Assembly: GCA_027604005.1 (NCBI GenBank)
Contig: JADGJT010000014.1
Location: 73,329 to 135,865, forward strand
Reading direction: 5' to 3'
Source: Dinochytrium kinnereticum
Taxonomy: Eukaryota > Chytridiomycota > Chytridiomycetes > Chytridiales > Chytridiaceae
DNA: 62,537 bases
Shown one piece after another: positions 36,801 through 47,556 of the stretch. The notes beneath the pieces are model-generated. The model did not search any database. It saw only the letters and a program-made list of their open reading frames with translations, and was not told the DNA's origin. The number at the start of each line of letters is the position of its first letter. The first letter of the stretch is position 1. The translations under genes were made by a program, and so were the position numbers.

Positions 36801-37240
36801 AGAAGATCGGCCTTTGGAATGATTTTGATAGGTTTTTCAGCGGTAACTTCTTCGTTCGTTTTAACATGAAACAGCTCTTGGGTCATCGTCGTCAAAAACA
36901 AAGGCAATATGCCCTCGGCTGGTATTTCAAGATTGGGATTTGGCGCTGAAAACGCTTCGGATCCAAAGCTTTTCTCCAGACTCTTCGAGGGTGTTTGAGC
37001 AGCAGCTTCGATAACGGTATGTGATGTGTTTAGTCGTTCCGTTGAGCTGTTTGAAGGTCGCTCCCCAGAACCGGCAGGTGTTCCGGTTGTGCCGGGCTTT
37101 GATGATACTGAAGGACTTTTCAACTTGACATTCTGAGGATCCTCTATGTTTGCAGGGGTTATCTCTATCAGGTCGGCTCTCGATGCGGCACGTAAGCTGG
37201 ACTTGGACGCAACCTTGTCACGACTCTGCGGAGTTGTCAT
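33852..37240 (-). CDS. DNAI3: Axonemal inner-arm dynein intermediate chain DNAI3 (WDR63/IC140)
   Basis: Intermediate chain of the I1/f inner dynein arm, needed for flagellar waveform control. Minus strand, multi-exon; the first exon runs 37240 to about 36635 and the last uses an acceptor after a 46-nt intron so that it ends YLKMERSFLEMEGLIEAA. N-terminal matches: LPLFLTTMTQELF, KPIKIIPKADLLSDIQARLA, ISDFQPAKAYILDYPAEEL, YKYGQNFFL. WD-repeat parts: DVLCFKFNPSDPNIIAGGCV, NGEILIWDIT, QLVTCSSDGQACYWDTR, LLSVGGWSFHIWKE, SPTRPGVFFISKSNGQIEVW, DDEGTLHILEVPRNLSKP. The sequence order and several of these strings are specific to WDR63. Together with IFT43 it shows that the organism builds a motile flagellum. 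Internal exon edges were not all resolved; some WD parts are split by short introns. Confidence 0.92.
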
Positions 37241-37993
37241 ATTTTTTATTTCTATTTTTACTTTTGGAAATTGAAATATATTTATTATGCAGCCATTTGC
37301 TGGTCAACTAGTTCAGCCGGAAACAGTTTTGTCTGGACGAGAATGGTGAACTGAGTTCCACTCGCCTCCGAGTGCGCATGAACTGAGCCCATGCCCCACG
37401 TCAATGACATGCAATGGATAGGTTAAAGGTTGACGATAGTAAGTTTCCCCAAATTGAATCCCCCTTTAAATGACAACCCCCAGCTACGTGAATGTCGTAG
37501 CAATCATGTCCTTTGTCCCTGTGTTGATATACGAGGTCGGCAGGTCACCTGGCAGACCGGGACATACAGGCTGCGCATTAGTTTGTGTGTTAGGTATGGC
37601 ATACACACTCAATGGATGAAGATGTTTATGGATTAAAGTGGCCTGGTGGGAGGCTGGTAATGCTGTTGAGGATGAAGACGAGGACGGGGACGAGGACTGG
37701 GCTTAAGATCAGGGGATGGAGTGATGCATTTTGCATTTCCCGTTATTGTTTGCTTTTTGTTGTTGATGGACGGGCTGAGTGTTGTTGAGTCGTTGAGGCA
37801 AACAGGGTTGGCTGTCTGAGCAGACGACATCCCTGTATTGCCTTTATTCTAGCGAAATGGTAAGGTTATTCCTTTCCACTCTCCACTCTCATGTCTATAC
37901 ACTGTGGTTGATACTCTCTTGTGGTGTTCATCATACCTTTGGCAATAATTCTTTTAAATGTTTCAACTGTGTAATAAATAGTAATCGGCGGAC
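37241..37993. other. Intergenic, divergent 5' regions of DNAI3 and a small plus gene
   Basis: No convincing gene. A minus frame at 37633-37830 encodes a Pro/Arg/Ser-rich string that looks compositional (GAGGATGAAGACGAGGACGG on plus). Two GT-type donors after ATG near 37858 were considered but lead to stops. Confidence 0.45.
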
Positions 37994-38322
37994 ATGAAGG
38001 CTTCTCAAGTAGACTCGAGCGTCAAGGGTATATTCAGACCTTTCGGTATGATATGGCTTGGGCATTAAAAAACTTAACTGTTGTGGACCTCTTACACGTT
38101 ATGTAGCTTGTTCTAAGTTTGTTCTGTATACACAGCTATACATATATATATTTCCAACCAAACAAGTGTTATGATCACAAGAAAGAATACAAAGTTGTGG
38201 AAGACGAGGAAGTAAAGACTAGCATGGGTCAAGTTAGACAAAAAAGTGACATGAGGGTTCGGAAGAAGCTGGTTTTATTAACCAAAGCCAGGATACTTCA
38301 CTCTGAGGTGCCTGTAGAATAG
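37994..38322 (+). CDS. Small predicted protein (about 67 residues), unknown
   Basis: Tentative three-exon gene: 37994-38027, 38107-38120 (14 nt) and 38167-38322, all in phase. The product starts MKASQVDSSVK, has a single C-x3-C pair (CSKFC) and continues YDHKKEYKVVEDEEVKTSMG, then SDMRVRKKLVLLTKARIL before the stop. The last exon has coding-like character and a charged helical end. The CX3C pair recalls small mitochondrial intermembrane-space proteins, but only one pair is present and no family is recognised. The 14-nt exon is inferred from phase only. It converges with the minus gene at 38376. Confidence 0.4.
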
Positions 38323-38375
38323 ATAGATTTTTAATGATGTTTATAACAGCCATGCCTGCAGATGCTACGCAATAA

Positions 38376-38896
38376 TTAAGTCATCAATTTGTCCGTCTCC
38401 TTCAGAATGTCATCCATTAGAGCAACATCAGATTCTTCCAAAAACTGAAATTCCTTTTCTCTGTTTTTCGTCAGAAAGGACTACTACACCTAACCAACCT
38501 GAATGCTGTGGCATGTGTAGCTGGTGGAGGGTCCGCACTTTCTCTATTGGCCTTCACAAACTTTGATTTGTCAAAAGTGTTCTGGTTTTGCTTGAATAGT
38601 GTGAGGGTCAGGTTTGGCGTTCCTCAAACCTCAAAGCCATCATCCTCCCCTGTTATGATTCCTGCGCCATCACGCGTCTTTGAAGGCCGTTCGGAATTCT
38701 TGGTATCTTCCCGTAGGATCACATCCGTGCTCTCCTCGATCGCTGGCAGGGCTGGAGCTTGATGCTTTCTATCTGATGGGCTTCTTTCCGAATTTTGGTG
38801 GCGATCATCGTCCTGGCTTTTTTGCGTGTCTGGAGGCTGATGTGGACTGCTTTCCGAGTCCTTCGAAGCGCTGCTCTTGCTTGCCCCATGCCCCAT
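38376..38896 (-). CDS. Small protein with predicted N-myristoylation signal, unknown
   Basis: Three exons in phase, 38896-38630, 38590-38499 and 38460-38376, about 147 residues. It begins MGHGASKSSASKD: Gly2, small residue at position 6-7 and a basic residue fit an N-myristoyltransferase substrate, which would place the protein on membranes. Residues 10 to 90 are polar and probably disordered (Ser, Asp, Gln, Lys, Pro rich). The C-terminal third has FDKSKFVKANRES and a conserved-looking amphipathic end KEFQFLEESDVALMDDILKE. Three exons with canonical sites (introns of 39 and 38 nt) support a real gene. It is divergent from NKAP, with 88 bp between the two ATGs. No family recognised; the N-terminal signal plus acidic helix would suit a peripheral membrane adaptor, which is speculation. 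Confidence 0.62.
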
Positions 38897-38984
38897 CTGA
38901 ACGGGTGGAAAATAACGATGCGTCTCCAGAGAAGGCAGAACCTGGTCTCTTCAACATTGTTGACATTTTGTCCAATCACAAAGA

Positions 38985-39876
38985 ATGTCAGACCAAGAAG
39001 AAAATGGGCTTCAAGAAACCTTCTGGGAAAGAAGACGGCGACAGAGAGAGGAGAGCACAATAAGCATCTGGCCACCGTCGCCACAGCTGCGAGATGCTTC
39101 ACCGGAAAGAACGAAGAAGCGGCGGAAGAAGTCCGTTTCTTCAGATGATTCCTCAAGTGATGATGGTAACTGCGCATTCACTCAAAAGGTTTCTGATTAC
39201 AGTCAAGAACCACGAAAACGTAAGAAGAAATCGAGCCGGTCATCAAAGAAGAAGAAGAAACGGAAGAAGAAGGTCTCTGAAAGCGACAGTGACTCGTCAT
39301 CCGCGTCTGATGGGGAAAGCAGGTCGAAACTGCGTGTATCGGATGCCGAGATGGAACCTCATACAGCACGGGAGACTGTTGAAGATATATCTGTAATTGA
39401 GGATGCTCAAGATCTATGGCAGGAGAAGCCAGTTGCTTACACTGACGAGGGTGTGATTGGTCCCACACCAATGCCAGAGCAGGACACGAAATTGAACGAA
39501 AGAGCATACGGAGGATCTTTGCTGGCAGGAGAAGGATCTGCTATGGCAGCATACCTTCAAAGTGGAAAGAGGATACCCCGAAGAGGAGAAATTGGGTTAA
39601 CTCCCAATGAAATTGAGAACTTTGAAACAGTGGGATATGTGATGAGTGGATCCCGTCACAGAAGAATGAACGCTGTGCGTATTCGAAAGGAAAACCAAGT
39701 TATCAGTGCGGAAGAGAAGAATGCGCTGCTATTGTTCAACCAGCAAGAGAAGGCGCGGAAGGAGGCTGAGACCATTGCACGGTTCAAGGAGATGGTATGG
39801 CCTTATGCTTTCGTGTTATACTAGATACGTTCTAACAGCATTCATTGGCAGGTTGCCTCCAAGCTGAAAGAATAAA
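38985..39876 (+). CDS. NKAP-family nuclear RNA-binding/splicing protein
   Basis: Nuclear speckle protein of the NKAP family, found in spliceosomal complexes and in transcription repression. Exons 38985-39794 and 39853-39876, about 277 residues. The N-terminal half is Arg/Ser/Lys rich, including a lysine/arginine block (KKKKKRKKK) expected to act as nuclear localisation signal. The conserved C-terminal NKAP domain is clear: AYGGSLLAGEGSAMAAYLQS, GKRIPRRGEIGLTPNEIENF, YVMSGSRHRRMNAVRIRKEN and EEKNALLLFNQQEKARKEAE. The second exon adds only VASKLKE. The acidic linker has GVIGPTPMPEQD, also family-like. With CWC27 and SNU23 this makes three spliceosome-associated genes in 17 kb, but their spread and strand pattern give no sign of co-regulation. 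Confidence 0.92.
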
Positions 39877-39978
39877 CCTGTCCACATCACACCCTTGTTT
39901 GCCATTTCTTCCCTCATTAGTTGTTTTTGATTTGGTGTGATATGTTTCTGGCCCAGCAGAGAATGAATCAGTCCGAAA

Positions 39979-42625
39979 TTGTCACCGGAGATTTTTTGCA
40001 TGTTAAGAATCTCTCAAGCGAGAGTCTCTCCCTTTTTTCAACAGATCACACCAACGAGGACGTCCTCAACCAGAGCAATGTCCACCCTTGCAGAGCACAA
40101 AAAGAGCATCTACCTTGTCTTCTCCCCAGTATGCCCCGCATATGCTGAGGTGGCGACCTTCCTGCTGGCGAAGGGCCGGAATGCCAATGCTACCGATATA
40201 AACTTGAATTTGGGTCTGCATCGTGATGTCACCGCGAACCAAGCAAACCTCATCGTCCCGGCTGGCTCTCTCGCAACTGCCAGGACCTCCTTCCCTGGAA
40301 AAAGCTCCATTGTCCGTTACATCGCCCGTCAGTTCTCATCACACAAAGGGAACCTGTACGGCCTTCTCCCGCTGGATCAGCAGGCTAAGATTGATTACTG
40401 GATGGACACGATACGAACCGTTCCCCAAAACGACGCTGCTAAAGTCCAGGCCGCCGTTAAAAACGTCGAATCCAACCTTTCTACCTTCAAACGAGCCTCA
40501 AAAGATTTGACTGCTGCGGAGCTTCTTGTTTGGGACTTTGCTCGACAACACCCAGGAAAGTCTACATCTATTGACAAGTGGGTGTCCGAAGTTGAGAAGA
40601 TTTCAGAGTTGAAGGAGGCTGTCAAGCTCGTTGCGCACGCGATTTCTTCGTCTCATATTCTTGATGAGTATCGATATGCAATTGCCACTCAGCTCGCAAA
40701 GATTACCGATCTCTCTCTTGACGTGTTGCTGCCTTTATTGGAAAGCAAGATTCCTCGTGATCCTTCCGGGGCTGATTTTGTTCTTGCGGTTCCTCGTTTG
40801 CGCTTGCCTGGAAGCCCTGACAAAGCGGCGAAAGAGCTCGAGCAAAAGGTTTGGTCCCATTGCTTTTCGATCACACCAAGGGAATGCATCTCTGATTATT
40901 TAACTTGCAATCTTCCTATAGTTTATAATCGATACGAAGACCATGGCCAAGGTTGAGGCGTCGGGTATCTTCTTGAAATTCTACGTCAACCGCAATTACT
41001 TCCGTGATAACCTGATCCCCCGAGTTTTGACACATGGGAAGAACTTTGGAAAGAATTCCAGTGGATATGGTAAAATTGCGGTTGTTGAATTCAGCAGCCC
41101 GAACATTGCCAAGCCTTTCCACGTTGGTCACCTCCGAAGTACGATTATAGGCAACTTCATCCAGAAAACTCTGAACGCAAATGGGTGGTCTACAGTTTCC
41201 ATCAACTATCTCGGTGACTGGGGAAAACAATATGGTAGGCTTGCTTAAGATGACCGTTCTCATTGTGCATTTTTTAATAGGTCTTCTTGCCATTGGTTTC
41301 CTGAAGTTTGGTAGTGAGGAGAAGCTTAAGGAAGACCCTATTCGTCATCTTTACGAAGTCTATGTTAAGATTAACGTAGGTGCATCTTTTTCAGCCTTGT
41401 TTTTCTGATCTCTCCGCCGTTATTTGCAGCAAGACGATTCACATGACGATGAAGCTCGTGCTTACTTCGGACGTATGGAAGCAGGTTTGCAGTATTTTCT
41501 TAACAGTCTATTAAAAACCTAAAGGCGACAAGGAGGCGCTTGCTCTATGGCAGCGATTCAGGGATATGAGTATCGAGAAATACACCGAAGTCTACGGCCG
41601 TGTTAACGTCGAGTTCGAGGTGTATTCTGGAGAATCAAAGTATTCCGCAGTGCAAATGCGCGATGTTGTTGAGAAGCTTGAGATCCTTGGGCTTTTGACG
41701 CCTTCTGACGGCGCGAAGATCGTGGATTTGAACCAGTACAAACTTGGCGCTGCGATTATTGAGAAGCGTGATGGTGGAGGCATGCTCTACATTTCCCGTG
41801 ACATTGCTGCTGCAATTGATCGTCAGAAGGAGTACAAGTTCGACAACATGTTCTACGTTGTCGGTGTGCAACAGGAGGACCACTTCAAGAAGTTGTTCAA
41901 GATTCTTGAGCTTATGGGTGTGCCGTGGGCTGAACGTTGCAAGCACATTTCGTTCGGTATGATTAAGACCAAGGACGGCAACATGAGTACCCGTAAGGGA
42001 ACCGTTCTTTTCCTGGAAGATATCCTGAATAATGTTCAGGAGTCGATGCTAGAGGTTATGAAGAAGAATGAGGTCAAATACAACCAAATTGCGGAGCCTT
42101 TGGCAGTTGCGGATCTCGTCGGTATTACGGCCATTATGATCCAAGATATGGCCGCTAGGCGTATTAAGGACTACGAGTTTGACTGGGACCGTATGCTTGC
42201 ATTTGAGGGTGATACTGGACCTTACCTTCAGTACGCCCATGCCCGTTTGTGTTCTATTGAGAGGAACGCGGCCCCTATTGTGGCATCTCCCCAAACAGAC
42301 CTGAGCGTTTTGACCGAGCCTCCTGCTATGGCCCTGTTAGATATGATATCTCTCTACCCCGACGTCGTCAGGTAAAGCCATTTTTAATCTAAGAAGAAAT
42401 CTGATAAAATTCTTTAGGGAGGTGGGCATCTCTTTGGAGCCGTGCAACATCGTCAACTTCTCGTTCAAGCTTGCCCACGCGGTCATGGTGGCATTAGAAA
42501 ATCTGTATGTGCTTAACCAGCCTCCTAAGATATCTGAGGCTCGTCTTGCTATGTACACGGCCGCTCGTATCACTCTTGGAAATGCCATGTCAAGCCTTGG
42601 TGTTGTTCCTCTTGAACGCATGTAA
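39979..42625 (+). CDS. Arginyl-tRNA synthetase with GST-like N-terminal extension and possible mitochondrial presequence
   Basis: Class I synthetase that charges tRNA-Arg. Exons 39979-40848, 40922-41234, 41281-41375, 41430-41484, 41525-42371 and 42418-42625, up to 795 residues, longer than the roughly 600-660 of fungal or human cytosolic ArgRS. Catalytic motifs: HVGHLRST (HIGH type) with [10 protein letters not shown] before it, and MSTRKG (KMSKS type); [14 protein letters not shown] and the C-terminal anticodon-binding helices match ArgRS. Residues after the internal Met at 40081 resemble a glutathione-transferase fold ([43 protein letters not shown]), followed by the usual ArgRS N domain ([18 protein letters not shown]). 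From 40000 the codons read [18 protein letters not shown], with no acidic residue, like a mitochondrial presequence. Only one ArgRS is seen here; the genome may have another. Confidence 0.92.
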
Positions 42626-42639
42626 AAAAAATAAACCAA

Positions 42640-42710
42640 TATATTGAAGGGGGTAGCAACCCTTATATATAATAATATATATATATATATATATCTATCG
42701 GTGCAGGGCA
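42640..42710. repeat. TA dinucleotide repeat
   Basis: A run of TA/TATA units (about 42660-42696) lies between the convergent ArgRS and Hel2/ZNF598 genes. No further function seen. Confidence 0.9.
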
Positions 42711-42740
42711 GTAATGACGATTAAGCAAGTGCCAATACGT

Positions 42741-45182
42741 TCAACCAAAATGCAGCAGGACTTCTTTCCCCTTTTTAGACTTCTTCTGGTTCTTTTGTTG
42801 TTCGCTAGCAACGTCGTCCTGGCTGCTACCCGATGCCTCACTCCAAACACTTGCGGTTTCCTTTTTGGCTCTTTCGAGTCTGTTAACTGCCGGTTTCGGT
42901 AGACCAGGGAAGTCATTCTTCGTCCCGATGGGCTTTCCAACCGGTTGCTTAACGATCGATAAAATTGGGGCTACTGTCGCTGCAGGTGTGCTGGAGGAAG
43001 AAGCTCCCTCAAACGAGGCTATAAACCCTCGACCCTCCGAGGCTCCACTCCAGCTAACCATATTCGCTCCGGCGTGAATTTTCTGCTTGCTTGCTTTTGA
43101 CTTGATAACGAGAACGCGAGCTGATGAGGCGGAAGAGTCTTGTGCAGAACTCCGGGGTAAGGGCGCATCCTTGGTCGTGGGGCGGGCATATGAGCTAGCG
43201 GCGGGGGTTGGGTTGTTGGATATGTGTGATTTCTTGAATGAAAACTTTCAGTGTATTCTAAAGTCATTGTCCCCCTACCTTTGCACGATAATTGTTAAGA
43301 GCTTCAAGCATCAACTCTCTTTTCCCTTTTTGTCTCGCATTATTGGGATTCCATTTTGCCTTAGCGTTCTGAGCCTCGTCCGGCACTGTATCAGCCATTT
43401 TGGTCCAAATCCCAAATGCCATTAACTCAGAACTCTTCTTATCCAAATTCGTTCTGGCATCTAGCATAGCTAACGATAAGAAACCATCAAAAAATTCCTG
43501 AGCGCTTAAAACATTTTGGCGGAAACTAGTGGCAAGTGATTTGAATTCGGTAAACTTCGATTCACTTGAATCGAATAAGATCTGAAGTTTTGCAACGACA
43601 TCACCTTCTTCCGCCGGTGGTGGTTTTAAGGGTTTAGGCGGCTCTCGAGAAGTGCTCTCTGGAGGTGGGAAATTCTGCTCATCCAGCACACTGGTTCTAT
43701 CCAATTTGCGCTCTCGCAAGTTAGGCGATCCCGTGTGATTCTGATAAATCGGAACACGGGCGCTTATACTTGAAGTAGCAGCAGCGTTGGATTCCGGCTC
43801 TTTTCGCGAGCTTCTGTCTTCTGCTGGCCTGAGAGGAGGATCTCCAGAATGGGAGCTAAGACTTGAGGCACTTGACTGCCGTTGATCGCGACTATCTGGT
43901 TGACGCCGCCTTCCGCCGTTTGAGGGACCTCCTGCAACTTGAAAGTTAACTTCAATTCTCTCGCCCTTTGCTCCTCTGGTCCTCTTGTGAGGGTGAGCCT
44001 CCATCTTACAAAGTTAATCAAAGGTTTCAAGTAGCAAAAACCTCATGAGCCTTGAAGTCAATATCAGTAGCAAAAACCTGGAACTTTTTCTCCAAGCAAG
44101 AGGGCTCAAGACATGCAAAGTGGTCAGCCCGGAAATGTGCTTCCTATGATGCGTTAGTTTGAGTAACTTAAAGATAAACTCACCAGAGAATTGTAGTTGA
44201 GATAGTATTGATGTCGAACTCCGGCTCGGGTACACAAAAAGCATTGCTCGTGATCTTTGCGGCAATGCTCATAAAGCTCGTCATCTCCATAGAAGTGAGT
44301 TTTACAAAATCCGCAAGAAGGATGGCCCTTAAATGATTTATCGTTTTCATCACCGAGTTTAAAATGCCGATCGAGTTCGGTGGCAGTGTACAATGCATGC
44401 TCATGAGTGAAGAGTTTCTGATGTCGAGTACAGAGGTCACTAAAGAGAGATTAGTCGCTTTCAAAAAAAGGAGATAGGAAGGCCAAGTCAAGAGACATAC
44501 CACAAGTACTTTCCGTGAGCAGCTTGGACATGCCTTCGTAATTCCGACCAGCCTTCAGGGCATGCAACATCGCATGACGCATCCGGACAGTTAAATCTAA
44601 GGAGGATCATGACGTCTTCATAAATTTGCTGGCTTTCAAAGTATATCGAGAGCCGCTTGTCCATTTTTGAAAAGGACGGCAGGTCGTAATCCGTGAAAAG
44701 CTTTTCAGCGTCGGCTGTGTAAATGACTTTCGGCAAGGAGGTCTGTAATGTGTGAGAATTCAGGAAGAATGTAAGGATGCATGCCGACCTTGCAAAGGGG
44801 ACAGCCTTGGTCCTTCAAAAGAGCACGTAACCGAAGAGAGCAAAGATGGCATATCCTATGATTACATTCACCGACAGCATACCAGCTAATGGGATCGGTG
44901 CAAATGTGACAAAGATCTTCAATCTGTTCAGGATGCATCCGCCTTAATTCGCTACCCACCCTCTTTGTCATCCGGGATGGGAGCAGACTGCGCAGCCTTA
45001 ATAGCAGCTGGATGAGGTGTCAAAGCCGGAATTAAAGACGGGCCATCCAGCTCAGTCTTTCCAAAGACATTCTTATTGATTCCCTGAGCAGGCTTCAACC
45101 CGTTGGCGTTGTTGGATGGCCCAGCTACCTGCTGGAACTCTTTGAGGGATAGTTTCTGGCCTTTTTTTCCTTTTGGTGGCAT
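42741..45182 (-). CDS. HEL2: RING-type E3 ligase HEL2/ZNF598 (collided-ribosome sensor)
   Basis: E3 ligase that marks collided ribosomes by ubiquitinating small-subunit proteins, triggering ribosome quality control. Minus, about six exons; the start MPPKGKKGQKLSLKEFQQ at 45182 matches the family N-terminus. RING: CHICTDPISWYAVGECNHRI, then CHLC and CPLCK. The long middle has several C2H2 fingers (CPDASCDVACPEGWSELRRH, HPSCGFCKTHFYGDDELYEH, CRKDHEQCFLC, EAHFRADHFACLEPSCLEKK) and the region DKSFKGHP typical of ZNF598. The tail ends with the conserved Trp-rich/lysine motif family (VWSEASGS, SKKGKEVLLHFG), the last nine residues being diagnostic. The gene is divergent from the phosphatidylserine synthase gene with 33 bp between ATGs. 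Exon borders inside 43260-45000 are approximate. Confidence 0.9.
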
Positions 45183-45215
45183 TCTGCGAAGTGAAAAAAC
45201 GTGTGACAAACCATC
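45183..45215. promoter_or_regulatory. 33-bp divergent start region
   Basis: Gap between the HEL2/ZNF598 ATG (minus) and phosphatidylserine synthase ATG (plus). Both starts fit their families, so the two transcription units must overlap in their 5' leaders or use very short ones. A bidirectional promoter inside neighbouring coding sequence is possible. Confidence 0.5.
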
Positions 45216-46888
45216 ATGGCCGAGATCGAGCAGAAGAGCAAAAAACAGAGCCCCCGACAGGGCTGGGAGTATGAATACCATGACCCCGTCGACCCCACGC
45301 TTGAATTTTTCTACACCTCAAGGACCATCACCCTGGTGGGTACATTTGCAAGCTGTTCCGTTGGTGGCTAACGACAAATAGCTGTTCATGATGATTGCGG
45401 GGTTGGTCGGCTGTGCGTTCTTTCTAGCGGGAGATGACATCGTCTACAACACCAAACTGTATCCTATCTAGTCATAACTCTTTCTAAGTTTATTTAGTGG
45501 CCTTGGTGCTGGTTTCTTTTTCCTGCTATTGACAGGCTTGCTTGAGTTCCGGGATGGGCCTTTTATTAGAGTATGTCTTGAGCTTTGATCGGATTCTTTT
45601 AATTACTGGTCATATATTAAGCAATCATTTAGCCGCATCCGGCGTTTTGGCGCGTTGTTCTGGCGATCAGCGTCGCGTATGAGATTGTGCTGGTCTTCAT
45701 CCTATTTCAGGTATGTTTGCTGACTTACTGACTTCTCCTGACGTTGCTGTTTGCAGGACAAACACACCATGCGACAACTCCTTCGATACATCGATCCATC
45801 TCTAGGCGTGCCTCTTCCCGAGAAATCCTACGCAGAAGACTGCTCAATTACGACTCAGACCCTCTGGGTGCGACTGCTTTTTTTTTTCTCTCGTAACTTA
45901 ACACATTATTCAGGACCAAATGGACGTGTTTGTTATTGCCCACACATTGGGGTGGTTTGCGAAGAGTCTGATTCTTAGAGACTATTGGTTCTGTTGGATT
46001 TTGTCGGTCTTATTCGAAATTATGGAATACTCTCTTGCGCATCAACTCCCGAACTTTGCAGAGTGTTGGTGGGACCATGTGAGATATTACTCCGTCCATA
46101 ACTTTGGGACAATATTTGTCTTATCTAACCGTCTATTGAATTCCCTTTTATAAAGTGGATTTTAGATGTTTTGGTGACAAACTGGCTCGGAACATATCTT
46201 GGAATGAAGACTTGTGAATACTTTGCCGTAAAGGTGTGATTGCCTTACTTGACAGCATCTAATTTTAAGCACTACTCATGGCGGGGAATAAAATCGATTC
46301 CCTCATACCAAGGGAAACTTCAGCGCTCTATTGAGCAATTCACGCCACATAGTTGGACCAGATTCGAGTGGGGAACGACGAAGTCATACAAAAACTTTGT
46401 GGCTGTCATTGCTTTGCTATACATCGTAATGTGAATTACCTTGAATTTTCTGACTTTTTTCAGGAGCTCCAGTGTGAACTTAATGCGTTTTACCTTAAAT
46501 ACTTGCTCTGGCTGCCTTCTGCTCATTTTTTGAATGTTTGGCGGCTAATCATGTACTTTTTCTTATGTATGCCGGCTGTGAGGGAGGCCTATCAGTATCT
46601 GACGGACAAGTACATTTTTGTTCAAAGTCTGAAGCTTACACTTTTTTACATTTTAGTAAGTGCAAGCGGCTTGGGATGCATGCATGGATGGTGACTGCAA
46701 ACATCTTGACTGAAGCTATTATCTGCTTGAAGTTTGGACAAAACGAGTTCAAAAATCCTGCACCAAAAGAGGTCATTATCTTTTGGCTATGCTTCTCAGG
46801 CACCATTCTTGGGTATGCAGTTTGGCAGTTTTATTTACGGCCGAAGCTAGAAAAGGCAAAGACAGGAAAGGCTGTCAAGTCTGAATGA
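45216..46888 (+). CDS. Base-exchange phosphatidylserine synthase (PTDSS1/2 family)
   Basis: Multi-pass ER membrane enzyme that exchanges the head group of phosphatidylcholine or -ethanolamine for serine. Plus strand, multi-exon, beginning [20 protein letters not shown]. Matches across the family: [125 protein letters not shown] and [17 protein letters not shown] ending [12 protein letters not shown]. Several hydrophobic helices are visible, and the C-terminus is lysine rich ([13 protein letters not shown]). This is the PTDSS type, not the CDP-diacylglycerol CHO1 type usual in Dikarya. Family is clear; which phospholipid it uses cannot be told. Internal exon borders are approximate. Confidence 0.9.
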
Positions 46889-46910
46889 TGCATTAAAGGC
46901 TTAAGCGTTT

Positions 46911-47556
46911 TCATTCGCTTGCCAGTAGTTGTTGAATCGTGGCCAAAACGAATTTGATATGTGCTTTCACGGATATAGTCTCCTTGGTTAGGACCTCTGC
47001 CGTCCTATTAACACATTAGATTCGTTCTTTGGCCAGGCTATTTATAAGGGAATAAAAACAAAAGTCCACCTTATCAATGACTTCTCCTTCTTAGCAAGGA
47101 AAATTATAGCCTCCTCACATGTGAGCGCTAAAAACGTGTTCTCATCGACTTTAACACAAACATGACTCTTTTTTGGCCTAAAATTGTAATTAAGACACTG
47201 ATTGTAGGGCTTGATATATTACACTTTCGCCTGCATGAAGAAATTTGAACCCACATCAACCAATGCTTTTATGTCCCGGTCTGCATCAGACTGTATAATC
47301 TCGATCTGCGTTTTGAGCTTTGAGCTAGTACAATCGAACGTTAGCGTCTTGCAAGCATCCGCATATTGCAAACTATTCAGCGATCTGGTCGTATATGGCG
47401 TCCCTGGAGAGCAGCAGTCGCTGAAGATCCGGTTGAAGTTTCTCAGTTAGAAAGCTCTCAAACTTTCGCAGCTCTTTTTCCATGTGGTTGATTGTCAAAT
47501 GAGTACCTATTGTTCTTTTTTTTGGGTTGCTGGTGGTGACCTGCTTTCCCAGCCAT
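46911..47556 (-). CDS. UXT: UXT-like prefoldin-family protein
   Basis: Small alpha-prefoldin protein (UXT/ART-27), a component of the URI/R2TP prefoldin-like chaperone complex. Five exons in phase: 47556-47541, 47506-47374, 47324-47223, 47177-47070 and 47004-46911, 150 residues as in animals. Matches: ELRKFESFLTEKLQPDLQRL, SSRDAIYDQIAEY, ALVDVGSNFFMQAKVP, VCVKVDENTFLALTCEEAI, then LAKKEKSLIR and a final helix SVKAHIKFVLATIQQLL. The DVGSNFF turn between the two helices is the prefoldin hallmark. All junctions were fixed by matching known UXT. Introns are 34-65 nt, the second with GCTAACG before the acceptor. The 16-nt first exon is plausible but an alternative start at MEKELRK is possible. Confidence 0.88.

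Noticed and set aside
37633..37830. Pro/Arg-rich minus frame
   Set aside because: Reads GA-rich repeat sequence; no coding support.
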